From positions 142,480,556 through 142,544,555 of the forward strand of contig NC_073746.1 in assembly GCF_029784135.1 (NCBI RefSeq): a stretch of 64,000 nt of DNA. The letters run 5' to 3'. This stretch comes from Toxorhynchites rutilus septentrionalis (Eukaryota > Arthropoda > Insecta > Diptera > Culicidae). A model generated the notes under the pieces. The model did no database searches. It saw only the letters and a program-made list of their open reading frames with translations, and was not told the origin of the DNA. The translations under genes and the position numbers were made by a program. Shown piece after piece: positions 53,445 through 63,455 of this stretch (the stretch's first letter is position 1; each line of letters starts with the position of its first letter).

Positions 53445-54742
53445 AAAGGTGTGTCACATCAAATTGCATCACGGAAAAAACGCTGTAGAAATTCGCCCAG
53501 TAGACCGATCCTTTTGAAAATTTTAGACAGTAAAATAAAAACTATTATACAACTTTTGGCATTTTCTTTTTATTCATACTTCGAGCCCAAGCCCGTATGC
53601 TCGTACCTTCCTCTTTACCCCGTCCATAAGGTTCTGTACAACGTCAGGTTGTAGTTTTTTTTGAACAGAAATCCATTTTCTCTTGAAGTCCGCCTCCGAT
53701 TTGACAACTTTTGGGTTCTTCCGGAGGGCCTGCTTCATATGCGCCCAATATTTCTCTATTGGGCGAAGCTCCGGCGCGTTGGGCGGGTTCATTTCCTTTG
53801 GCATGAAGGTGACCCCGTTGGCTTCGTACCACTCCAACACGTCCTTTGAATAGTGGCACGGAGCGAGATCCGGCCAGAAGATGGTCGGGCCCTCGTGCTG
53901 CTCCAATAGTGGTAGTAAGCGCTTCTGTAGGCACTCCTTAAGGTAAACCTGCCCGTTTACCGTGCCGGTCATCTCGAAGGGGGCGCTCCGCTTTCCGCAA
54001 GAGTAGATCGCTTGCCACACCATGTACTTTTTGGCAAACTTGGATAGTTTCTGCTTGCGAATCTCCTCCGGAACGCTGAATTTGTCCTCTGCGGAGAAGA
54101 ACAACAGGCCCGGCAGCTGACGAAAGTCCGCTTTGACGTAGGTTTCGTCGTCCATTACCAGGCAATGCGGCTTCGTCAGCATTTCGGTGTACAGCTTCCG
54201 GGCTCGCGTCTTCCCCACCATGTTTTGCCTTTCGTCGCGGTTAGGAGCCTTCTGAACCGTGTATGTACGCAGGCCCTCCCGCTGCTTGGTCCGCTGGACG
54301 AATGAACTTGACAAATTCAGCTTATTGGCGACATCCCGGACCGAACTTCTCGGATCACGTCTAAACTGCTTAACTACGCGCTTGTGATCTTTTTCACTGA
54401 CGGAGCATCCATTTTTGCCGTTCTTCACCTTCCGGTCGATGGTTAGGTTCTCGAAGTATCGTTTTAGTACTCTGCTGACCGTGGATTGGACGATTCCCAT
54501 CATCTTACCGATGTCCCGATGTGACAACTCCGGATTCTCAAAATGAGTGCACAGGATTAATTCACGACGCTCTTTTTCGTTCGACGACATTTTTCCAAAT
54601 TTACGAAAAATTGACAGTGAAGCATGGCCAACGTGATCTATACACTCTTATCTGATTATAAGCGAAAGCTGAAGATATAATTCCTAAAAATTAAATTTCT
54701 ACAGCGTTTTTTCCGTGATGCAATTTGATGTGACACACCCTT
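53445..54742 (-). mobile_element. Complete Tc1/mariner DD37E element, second family
   Basis: A 1298-bp element with inverted repeats of about 48 bp that differ at one or two positions: the left starts AAAGGTGTGTCACATCAAAT, and the right (minus strand) starts AAGGGTGTGTCACATCAAAT. TA target duplications lie at 53443-53444 and 54743-54744. A single intact transposase gene runs on the minus strand. The TIRs are unrelated to those of the element at 17595. Confidence 0.95.
53574..54590 (-). CDS. Intact DD37E transposase
   Basis: The 338-codon frame has the full domain set and usual length for Tc1/mariner. The first helix-turn-helix is at residues 22-48 (LSHRDIGKMMGIVQSTVSRV), the second at 70-108 (SVRDVANKLNLSSSFVQRTK), with a basic linker between. 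The catalytic core has MDDETY (D147/D148), FWPDLAPCHY (D241) and RPIEKYW (E279), with 37 residues between D241 and E279. The start at 54590 (MSSNEKERRE) lies 152 bp inside the right TIR end, with no better upstream ATG. There are no stops or frameshifts. The enzyme would bind the TIRs, excise the element and reinsert it at TA. It shares the DD37E spacing with the broken enzyme at 17736 but the DNA-binding halves differ strongly. Confidence 0.93.
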   Translation of the reverse strand: MSSNEKERRELILCTHFENPELSHRDIGKMMGIVQSTVSRVLKRYFENLTIDRKVKNGKNGCSVSEKDHKRVVKQFRRDPRSSVRDVANKLNLSSSFVQRTKQREGLRTYTVQKAPNRDERQNMVGKTRARKLYTEMLTKPHCLVMDDETYVKADFRQLPGLLFFSAEDKFSVPEEIRKQKLSKFAKKYMVWQAIYSCGKRSAPFEMTGTVNGQVYLKECLQKRLLPLLEQHEGPTIFWPDLAPCHYSKDVLEWYEANGVTFMPKEMNPPNAPELRPIEKYWAHMKQALRKNPKVVKSEADFKRKWISVQKKLQPDVVQNLMDGVKRKVRAYGLGLEV

Positions 54743-54744
54743 TA

Positions 54745-55435
54745 TGTTAAAGTCCCGACCGTACCCCTAGACCCAGACCCAGCAACTTTTTTTCATTCTC
54801 TAACACATTACTTTCAAGCATAAATCGATGAGCTTTTCAATTGAGTGTTTGATTATATTGCTATTAAGTGCAGGTTTCATTGGAAACAGTGTTTGCCGAT
54901 TGAACCTATCACTGAATAACTCTCTTTCGTTTGTTCAAATATGATCTTGTAGAAGTAATTTCCTGCAGTGGAATGAAAAACAAGCATACGAACCAAATCA
55001 CGTTTTGGTTTTATATTCAAAATCTTTCTCGTTCTAATTCTTCCCCCATTTGTCGCTGAAGATTACTCATCTGTGAAGCAATGATTAACGATAGTTAGAA
55101 AGAAACAGAAAACACTACAGTGTTTGACACTGAAAAAAAAATTTGGTTTTTGGGTTTTCCGCAGTTTGGACATGGAAAAGTTGTTCGAAAAACTTGTTTT
55201 TTCATAAACGCCCCCTATTTGTGATGTATGAACAATTTGTAGCCAAGTAGATTTTCTTTACATTTTTCAACATTTAGTGACGTTACTGGAACCATTTTTT
55301 TAGTCGGATTTTAGTTTTTAAAATGCATTTTTGTAGCATAATACTTAAAATAACAGAAATTTCTTGTGATGAAAACTAAACTAAGAAACTAAACTAAAAG
55401 ACTGAAAAGGAAATGTAAACTTTAAAAAAAACACA
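54745..55435. other. No gene recognised
   Basis: AT-rich sequence with no open frame of note and no repeat terminus that I can name. Confidence 0.4.
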
Positions 55436-56030
55436 CTCGACAGAATAAATAGAGGAACAGAGGGCGAAGTCGAAAACTTTACGTGATTTTCAGAATGCTC
55501 TTGCTTCGAGATGTACATCACTTTATAGCTTAAACATATTTCACGAACATATTTTTATCTTGGTGTTCGTAGAGGTAGTGGACCAAATTATCGAGAAGAA
55601 ATAAAAATCAAGTTATTTCTGTTTTTTTTTTCAAAGATTTTGTGGACTAAACCATTTTTTCTAACTAAGTCAATAGCGAATCCAATTAACCTTATTAACC
55701 AGCTTTCATCTGATCCCTATAACGATTCTGTAGGACCTTTCAATACAAAGATATTTCTGTTTGAATGAAAGCAACTCCCTTCATATTTGATGAAGAATAA
55801 TTGAATCAAACAAATTGTTTTTGGATCAAAACAAATATAACAATTTTTTACATTGATTTCAAAAAAGTACCAAAAACAGGTTTTATTGTGCTTTACACAA
55901 TATTCTGTAATTTTGCAGCTATTCCAGTAAATTGAAACGCCCCCAAACTTCCCAATACGCCTGTGCATGTTTCATATTGATACGTTTAGCCAACTTTTTT
56001 AGCCAGTTTATCATAGTTTGCTGTAAATTC
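55436..56030 (+). mobile_element. Copy of the GCGAAGTCGAAA MITE family, right end missing
   Basis: CACTCGACAGAATAAATAGAGG at 55436, GGGCGAAGTCGAAAACTTTA, GAGATGTACATCAC, GTCAATAGCGAATCCAATTAACC (about 55670) and GTAGGACCTTTCAATACA (about 55730) are collinear with 59845-60132 plus 62209-62650. It supplies the empty site for the 60133-62182 insertion. The right TIR is not evident. Confidence 0.7.
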
Positions 56031-57429
56031 AATTCATAACATCTCCAGTTTCCGCTAGCCATTCCAAAGTCAGAAACAAGGTAATAGAACTATATAGAAT
56101 TTCCTTGCAAATGCAATAAATTGCATACATATCTTTAGAAGATGATTTGTGATGGAGGAACTCTTTTGTTTTGCGCCATCATATATATAATATCAGCAAT
56201 TCCATGCCAAACCGGTATAGTGGATCTCAGATTTTCGTTAAAATTTGTATATTTATTCTTTGTCGCAAAATATTATACACGTTTTTTTATTTTTTTCATT
56301 AGGGTGACCATTTCTATTTTAGGATGATCCGAAAAATTTTTTTTTTCTCGATTTTTTTTAAAAACTTATAACTTTTGAACTACTGAACCAATTGAAATTA
56401 TTGATATATCAAATTGAAGCCAATGACAGTATCTGTACAGTATCTGTTCGATTTTTAGAACAAACCCAAAATCTCCATTTTGCGAAAATCGAAACGTGGT
56501 AACATAAAAAATACTGACCTTTTTTTCTTTCGATGCAATTAAATATTCTTACTAACTATTCTATTTTTACTGTAAGATTTGCTTTACAAATTACCGTTGA
56601 TTGATTAACGTTAGTAAAAATCTTTTCGAACTCGTTTCAAATTCCATTTTTTTTCTTTATCTCTGTTAATAAATGTCAAATTCTAATTCGATTGTTTGGA
56701 TCCTTATTCTACTTCGCGATATCTATAAAATTTCTGTACAGAGCGGACTCGATTACATACAGCCTCCAATATCTTTTCACTGTATATAATCGATTCGAAA
56801 TTAAAGTTTTTTTTTCAAATTGTAACATATATACATATTTGTTGTTTCAAATATTTATATTCAAACATAGAAGATGTATCTAATTTTTGATTCATCCTCT
56901 TAAAGTGGGAAAAATGCCTTTCTTACATAAAAAAATACTTATATCGATAATCTTTCAGGAGATAGAGGAACATAGAGGAACATATTTGATGAAAAAAAAT
57001 TAAATCTACGCATTTGTTAGAATTTTGGATAGTTGTTGGACTTTTTATTTGTTTCGGGCTCCGTTTGTCTCAAACTGACTCTAGTTCAAAAAGTTCTCTA
57101 CATAGGACTGTTGCTTCCATTTGAAAGATGAGAGAATTTAGTACAGGATAAAACATTTTGGAAGTGAAAAACTTAAAGGTTTGGGATTTTCAAGGTGTTA
57201 TTATTGATTTTATCACCAAAACGCATGATAAACTTCATTGTTTCTGTCAACCAAATTAAAGCTCTCTAACCGCTCTACAATTTGTTTTTTGACACCCAAC
57301 TTATTTTGCTTATTTTTGCTGCGATATCATTTCAGGAATTCCTGGCGAGTCCTCAATTAAATTCTTCAAAAATCACGATTTTTACTCAACTTTACTTGTA
57401 ATAGCCCATTCAACAAGCTATTTAAAAGC
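56031..57429. other. AT-rich stretch with old repeat traces
   Basis: No gene. Around 56380 the words ACTTATAACTTTTGAAC and GATATATCAAATTGAAG resemble 9060-9095 (CATAACTTTTTAGACC, GATATATCAAATTAAAG), pointing to a shared, decayed MITE family. Small frames have no motifs. Confidence 0.45.
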
Positions 57430-57867
57430 TTGTTACTACTGCATTTTATGTACGGAGCAGTCTTGCTTTTAAACGCTTCAGCTAGAGCGTTAGATAGACT
57501 ACGGGTAGCTCTAAATTCGTGTATTCGCTATGTTTTTAATCTAACACGCTTTTCTAGAGTAACACATCTTCAACAGCGATTACTTGGTTGTCCTTTCTAT
57601 GAATTTTTCAAGCTCAGAACATGTCTTTTATTACACAAAATAATTAATTCTACGACACCAACATATTTACACGAAAAACTTGTACCTTTTAGAAGTGATC
57701 GTGTGCGGAATTATGTTTTACCGATCCACAGCACGTCCCATTATGGTAATACTTTTTTTGTAAGGGGAATAGCATTTTGGAATCGGCTTCCTAGCGATAT
57801 TAAAAATAATGTTTCGCTTAACGGTTTCCGCGAAGACAGCATTGAGTGGTTCAACGGGAGGAATTAG
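57430..57867 (+). pseudogene. 3' end of a CR1/L2/Jockey-type LINE ORF2
   Basis: The 145-codon frame lacks any RT catalytic motif but matches the C-terminal tail of such LINE polyproteins: MYGAVLLLNASARALDRL, CIRYVFNLTRFSRVTHL, then RNYVLPIHSTSHYGNTFFVR and IAFWNRLPSDIKNN. It ends with FNGRN and a stop, followed by a 3' UTR of about 120 bp and a (TAAA)n tail at 57988-58057. It is a 5'-truncated copy, the usual result of incomplete target-primed reverse transcription. The clade is not certain. Confidence 0.8.
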
Positions 57868-57987
57868 CACGACTGAGTAGTAAATTTAATTATGAGATAA
57901 ATTGTTAGTTTGCATTCAGAACAGGATACGTTAAATACTCGCGCGTTGCAGTAATTTAAAACGATTTTTCCTTACACTGTAGCCTTT

Positions 57988-57990
57988 ATA

Positions 57991-58057
<67 letters not shown>
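57988..58057 (+). repeat. (TAAA)n microsatellite, LINE tail
   Basis: About 17 copies of TAAA directly follow the LINE 3' UTR. Such short-unit tails are left by several LINE clades, and this one is assumed to belong to the fragment at 57430. Confidence 0.85.
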
Positions 58058-58060
<3 letters not shown>

Positions 58061-59844
58061 TCACTTTAATCCTCTACAACCCAACCCCGCCTTTAGACGG
58101 GCTTCACGATTTTTTTTTTAATTATTCAGACATTATTTTCATTGTTCATCCACACTAGCACTTCTTCAAAATACTTTCAAAACACATTCGAAATTCAATT
58201 CATCGAAAATTTGAGATAAAAGAGGAAAACAAAATAGTTCGATTTCGGTCGTGTACTCCAAACGAAAAACAAACACACTTTTTGAACATTCAATTGGTGG
58301 AAAATTGGCCGGTAAGTTTATTCTGAGTTTTTCGGTGAAAACCATAACCCGCCTTAAGACGGTGTTGGGCAGTTGAGCGAAAAAAATCATACTCCTGCTG
58401 AATTGTAACCTACTGGAAATTAACATCGGATACAGCTGTTTTGCATGAATTTAGTCTATTTTTGTGTTTTTATAGATTTGTTTTCCAGCACGGTATGGGG
58501 ACATGACGAAGTAGATCCTGAAAATGACTTCGGGAGCGATGGTGAATACTACAATGACCAAGAAATTGAAGAACAAAAAAAGATACCACTAAAAAGCAGT
58601 CGAACGTGTCAAACCTACTTGTAGGACCCGGAATGTTCACTGCATCCGCTGACAAAACTGATCCGAAGTCTTTTGAATTTAAAAACAAATCAAATTTTTA
58701 TTGGAATTTTCAATTAAATATTAATTTACCGATTTTTCGGACTGAGGTTGCGAAATCCAATCAAGCCCAGATATTTTGCAAAACTCCCGGTCGCCCACGT
58801 ATGAACACCACGAAGAAACCATCAAAGCGAGCGTTTCACCATCTGATGTCAGGCATCATAGAATGCATCATTTCTTAGATACTCCGGGAAGATGACTTGC
58901 AAAAACCCGAGATTGACATCGGAAACGCAAGTCATATACCTTAAATGCGACATTAATTTACACCTGCAGCCAAACCAGAATTGTTTTTATGCTCTCCGCT
59001 ATTAAGAGCAGTTAAAAAAATGATTTTTTTCGACCAGATTCTAGATTAAGGCGGTTTACTGGTTTTGTGGTATAAATAAAAAATATGTGACTTCAAAAAA
59101 TTGCCGTCATGTTTTTTGGATTTTCTCATCGAAAATATGATCTATCATAATTTTTTCACGCAAATTAAAAATTTGAGTTTAAGAGGGTTTATGTTGAATT
59201 ATTATATTTTTTTTAAATAAACCATATTTGAAATATTTAAAAAACAATTTTTTTCCAAACTGTAATAATCAAGTCTAAAATTTTATAGAGTGAATGATGA
59301 TGGTTTTTCCACAGTCGAAAATCTGATCTTGGGTTGTCCACTTTACCTCTAGTGCACCTGTGTCAAAGCAGTTATTCAAATGTTTCCAAACATATAAATA
59401 AAATTGTCTTTTTCATGATTCACGGTAGTTTCACAGGATATTTTTACGAATTCACATGAACTACTGGTTTATAAAATCCACCTTCTATTGGTGTCAATGT
59501 GCCCCTCATTTGAGCTAACTTTAAAACAAACACAGACAGACCTTTTCTGAATTATAACGCTTACAAATGTTGTAAACATCATGCTTGCACACCATTTGTT
59601 TCAGATTTATATACCTAAATCATGTAATTAATGCATCGTATAAACGGATAAAAATGAACAATTTGATGGAACAATTTGATTTATGGTATTATGCGCAACT
59701 AGAGACTTGGGGCGTTTAAAACAAACCCAAACTCGTTTTGATCACATGTGATTTTCATGAAAAACAAATCGATTTGCATTTAATAGTTGCGTGAAAAAAA
59801 CCGGACAAACCAACATCATTTACCTTATAATCGAGTCATACACA
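58058..59844. other. Unassigned DNA with palindromic motifs and a short coding-like relic
   Basis: CCCGCCTTTAGACGGGCTTCACG at 58087 resembles 19948, and CCCGCCTTAAGACGG at about 58350 is a variant. At 58490-58620 the plus strand reads HDEVDPENDFGSDGEYYNDQ and EIEEQKK before a stop, an acidic stretch like the N-terminus of some transposases, just after TTTTCCAG. It is too short to assign. The remainder is AT-rich with no gene. Confidence 0.4.
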
Positions 59845-60140
59845 CGACAAAGAAATAGAGGAACGGAGTGCGAAGTCGAAATTTTTTGGTGGTTTTTGAA
59901 ATGCTGTAACTTCGTGAAAAATCAACGCATGAAGATGTGATGTACATCAGGTAAAAACCTCAACAAGTTTCGAACATACATTGTCGAGCATATTTTTAGC
60001 TTGATCTGAGTAGATGAAGTGGACAATAGTATCGAGAAGAAATAGAAAAACAATTTCTTTCTGTTTTACCAAGCTTTTTGTAGACTAACACTAACAAACT
60101 TTTTGTATGCTAACCAACTCAATAGCAAATCTGATCATAT

Positions 60141-60495
60141 AATAGTAGCAATAGTAATAGTAATAGTAATAGTAATAGTAATAGTAATAGTAATAGTAAT
60201 AGTAATAGTAATAGTAATAGTAATAGTAATAGTAATAGTAATAGTAATAGTAATAGTAATAGTAATAGTAATAGTAATAGTAATAGTAATAGTAATAGTA
60301 ATAGTAATAGTAATAGTAATAGTAATAGTAATAGTAATAGTAATAGTAATAGTAATAGTAATAGTAATAGTAATAGTAATAGTAATAGTAATAGTAATAG
60401 TAATAGTAATAGTAATAGTAATAGTAATAGTAATAGTAATAGTAATAGTAATAGTAATAGTAATAGTAATAGTAATAGTAATAGTAATAGTAATA
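60141..60495 (+). repeat. (AATAGT)n microsatellite, array 1
   Basis: About 59 nearly perfect copies of a hexamer. All long frames here (poly-Tyr, poly-Leu, Ile-Val and Ile-Thr repeats) are artefacts of the period being a multiple of three. Confidence 0.95.
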
Positions 60496-60508
60496 TTCTT
60501 CGTATTTC

Positions 60509-61078
60509 TTGTCTGGAATCCAACAGCTTTTAAGTGTTTTGATGAGTAGATCATTTAATATCACTTTTGTATGGATTCTATCTCATTGTTCGATACCAGG
60601 AAATGAAAAAGCAGATTTTCTAGCTAAAAAGGGCGCAATGGAAGGAGTCTTATTTCATAGGCCCATTACTTTTGATGAATATCTCAATTTTCCTCGTGAA
60701 CGTGCACTTGAATCTTGGCAGACAAGTTGGAATGGAAGCGATAAAGGTCGGTGGCTGTATTCTATCATTCCTAAAGTTTCCCTCAAATCATGGTTCAAAG
60801 GATATAATTATTCTCGTGATTTCATACGGGTAGTGTGCAGACTAATGTCTAATCATTGTTCCTCGAATGCACATCTTTTCCGAATTAATATTAGTGATAG
60901 TAACTTATGTGTTTGCGGTATAGGTTATCACGATATTGATCACATTGTGTGGTATTGCTCTGATTTTCAAAATAACAGGTTATCTTTAATAGAAAATTTC
61001 CGCGAAAAGGGAATGACACCCTATGTTTCGATCCGCGACGTTCTGGCATTGCGTGTAGCGTCGATGCTATTTCGTTGA
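60509..61078 (+). pseudogene. I-clade LINE ORF2 3' fragment (end of RNase H and C-terminus)
   Basis: The frame contains ILSHCSIPGNEKADFLAKKG, the last RNase H motif (compare VPSHCSIPGNEKADSLAKVG in the LINE at 10788), then GRWLYSIIPKVSLKSWFKG, CRLMSNHCSSNAHLF and CVCGIGYHDIDHIVWYC, all in the order of 16000-16400. It is clearly related to but diverged from that element, so it is a second I-clade family. It stops at 61078, followed by a 3' UTR ending TGAGCC...AAATTAAAAAAAAG. The 5' part of ORF2 is absent; the Met start at 60509 is not a real start. Confidence 0.85.
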
Positions 61079-61541
61079 TAAATTATTTCCTCAAGTCCAT
61101 ACACTTTCAAGTATGAGTATGTATGTATTTTTTCTGTTAATTTTAATTATCGTTTACATCTCTAACTTTTTTTTGTTTTTTGTTATTAATAATTCTATTA
61201 TTTACCAATAATCTATGATTTTAATGTTTTCATTTTTCTCCAACTATTTCCCTCAGAACTTAAACACATTCAGATTCACGCATTCGCACGCAATCTTCAA
61301 GGAGGTGGTTATCTCTATCAAAAAATCCTCAAGAAGAAGCCTCAAATATTATTTAATTATGTATTGTTATATAATTATTTGTATTGTATCATTTCTTGAA
61401 AAAACTATAGGGTTTTTATGCCTTTTTGAGAAAGAACTTTTGCATAGTTCTACTCACAAGGGCTTTTCCCTATTCACAAACACGGCCAATGATGCTTAAC
61501 GTTGCTGAGCCAATTGAAAATAAATGATTTAAATTAAAAAA

Positions 61542-61866
61542 AAGTAATAGTAATAGTAATAGTAATAGTAATAGTAATAGTAATAGTAATAGTAATAGTA
61601 ATAGTAATAGTAATAGTAATAGTAATAGTAATAGTAATAGTAATAGTAATAGTAATAGTAATAGTAATAGTAATAGTAATAGTAATAGTAATAGTAATAG
61701 TAATAGTAATAGTAATAGTAATAGTAATAGTAATAGTAATAGTAATAGTAATAGTAATAGTAATAGTAATAGTAATAGTAATAGTAATAGTAATAGTAAT
61801 AGTAATAGTAATAGTAATAGTAATAGTAATAGTAATAGTAATAGTAATAGTAATAGTAATAGTAAT
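61542..61866 (+). repeat. (TAATAG)n microsatellite, array 2
   Basis: About 54 near-perfect copies directly following the A-run of the LINE fragment. I-clade elements usually end in short tandem repeats such as (TAA)n, so this could be a LINE tail. Long frames here are artefacts. Confidence 0.93.
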
Positions 61867-62182
61867 CACAAGCTACGCCAGTAACACCCGCTGAGTGTAT
61901 GGTTTACCGTCCCTACTAACACATTCCTAAATTCCCGAGACATTTATGAGAGGTCGTAGAGTTCTCTGCATCTCTCTTAAGTAAATGTTGAACTAGCATT
62001 CTTTCCTCTTCCTTAGCAGTTGCAAAGACGTGGCCAGAACAATTCTTGACTGTTGGAGAAAACATGCTTTCATCTAAGAGGTATTACCCATCATCAGCAA
62101 CGGATGAAGGCTAGTTTTTAACTAAACAGTTCTGAGTTTGTACCACCAACGATATTGTGCGACTTGCTCAATGCTTATGCTA
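61867..62182 (+). other. 316-bp unassigned segment after array 2
   Basis: CACAAGCTACGCCAGTAACA to CTTATGCTA. It is non-coding, more complex than the flanking DNA and lies inside the 26-bp target duplication, so it moved with the LINE fragment and arrays. I do not recognise it; it may be a 3' UTR of the true carrier element. Confidence 0.5.
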
Positions 62183-62689
62183 ATGCTAACCAACTCAATA
62201 GCAAATCTAATTAACCTTATCAAAAAGCTTTTATTTGATAGCTAGAATGTTCCTGTAGGACCTTTCCATACAGAGATATTTCTGTTTGAATGAAAAATTA
62301 CCCCTTCGTCTTTGATGATGAATGATTCAGTAAATAATAATTGCACCGCAAACCGAAAGGTAGTTTTGAAAGGCAAACCCAATAAATTCTGTATACAGCT
62401 AATTTGTTGATTTAACGAGAAAAAAAATCTAAAATAAAAAATTCTAATAATAATGTTAACATAATTAATTTTTTTTTGAATCGATTTCAAAAAAAAGCCG
62501 AAAACAGGTTTTGTATAGTGTCTTAGAAAATCTGCTGTGATTTTGCAAATATTGCTGTAAGTTCTAATGTTAGCAGGTAAATGTTTGGCCTAGTATATCT
62601 CCAAAACTCCTGTGAATGTTTCATATTGATTTAGCCGTTTTTCTAGTCGATCAATCATAGTTTGGAACATTTAAAAAATCGCCTAAAAA

Positions 62690-63205
62690 TTTAGACTTCG
62701 CACTCTTTTCCTCTAATTTAGATTTATAGATTTCAGGTTTTTGATTTAAATATATTTTTAAGTGGAAATATCAAAGGATATAGGTAATACATTCAAAACT
62801 TCCTAATTTTAGAGTCCAAATTTCATAATTTCAAGTTTTAAGATCCAACATTTAGCGTCTATAATCTAAGACTATTTGGAGTAACTCTCTACATCGCTTC
62901 GAACGCTTCCCGAGGTGTGTTAGCCTCGTGGTTTAACTCTTTGTGGTCGCTTGTCTGCACTCAGCCACCACAGCAAGAAACCATGCTTCTCTTATATTTT
63001 ACTCAACCAAGTATCAGTTTATGCTTTTCCTAAACGAAGCTTGATGTCTAGTGAACCTGCTCATGAATTAATACGGTGCTCCTATGAGTAATAGATAACG
63101 GTACTCAGTATCAAACAAAGTAGTCACCCACACAAGACAACGCACAGTGCGTTGAATGCATAGAAATGTGGGACGAAAATCATAACAGCAGAATTTAGCC
63201 ATTGT
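62690..63205. other. No gene recognised
   Basis: AT-rich sequence with some words like those around 3000-3500 (TTCAAGTTTTAAGATCC). No coding or RNA feature supported. Confidence 0.4.
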
Positions 63206-63218
63206 AACACTTTGGTGC

Positions 63219-63442
63219 TTTGGTTTTGGTGGGTTCTGGTCGGGGGAATTTTTCGTCAAAGAAATTTCCTCCGACATGCACTGTGATCACGCGTATTCTA
63301 GAGCTTGCCACTCAGAATGCATTCAAGGCGTGTTATTTGGCATAGAAATCTCAACTAAGTACTAATAAAAATGACGCAAGTAATACTACGTTGAGACGGC
63401 GAAGTTCCTCTAGGAACGTTAGTACCATTGAAGAAGAAGAAG
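63219..63442 (+). mobile_element. 5'-truncated Feilai-like SINE with 13-bp TSD
   Basis: From GGTTCTGGTCGGGGGAATTT to the tail GAAGAAGAAGAAG it matches the complement of 30136-30345 almost base for base, but the tRNA-like head with A and B boxes is missing and replaced by a short TTTGGTTTTGGTG stretch. A perfect 13-bp target duplication AACACTTTGGTGC lies at 63206-63218 and 63443-63455. Confidence 0.88.
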
Positions 63443-63455
63443 AACACTTTGGTGC

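Larger units (their letters stand above)
60133..62182 (+). mobile_element. Retroelement-derived insertion with a 26-bp target duplication
   Basis: A perfect 26-bp direct repeat (60107-60132 and 62183-62208, starting ATGCTAACCAACTCAATAGC) brackets 2050 bp absent from the related copy at 55670. The insert consists of (TAATAG)n array 1, an I-clade LINE 3' fragment with an A-run, (TAATAG)n array 2, and 316 bp of unassigned sequence. A long duplication indicates staggered-nick, LINE-type integration of the whole unit. Confidence 0.75.
59845..62684 (+). mobile_element. MITE of the GCGAAGTCGAAATTTT family, invaded by a retroelement
   Basis: The left end AAATAGAGGAACGGAGTGCG at about 59852 and the right end (minus strand AAATTAGAGGAAAAGAGTGC, at about 62690) are imperfect inverted repeats, both followed by GAAGTC.AAATTTTT. 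Without the 60133-62182 insert the element would be about 0.8 kb. Internal words match 55436-56030 in order. Confidence 0.75.

Noticed and set aside
57430..57867. Independent host gene of 145 codons
   Set aside because: The motifs and the following (TAAA)n tail identify it as the truncated 3' end of a LINE.
60091..60564. Long frames of poly-Tyr, poly-Leu, Ile-Val and Ile-Thr repeats
   Set aside because: They are six-frame translations of the (AATAGT)n hexamer array, whose period is a multiple of three and which lacks stops in several frames.
61534..61869. Ile-Thr repeat frame on the minus strand
   Set aside because: It is an artefact of the second (TAATAG)n array.
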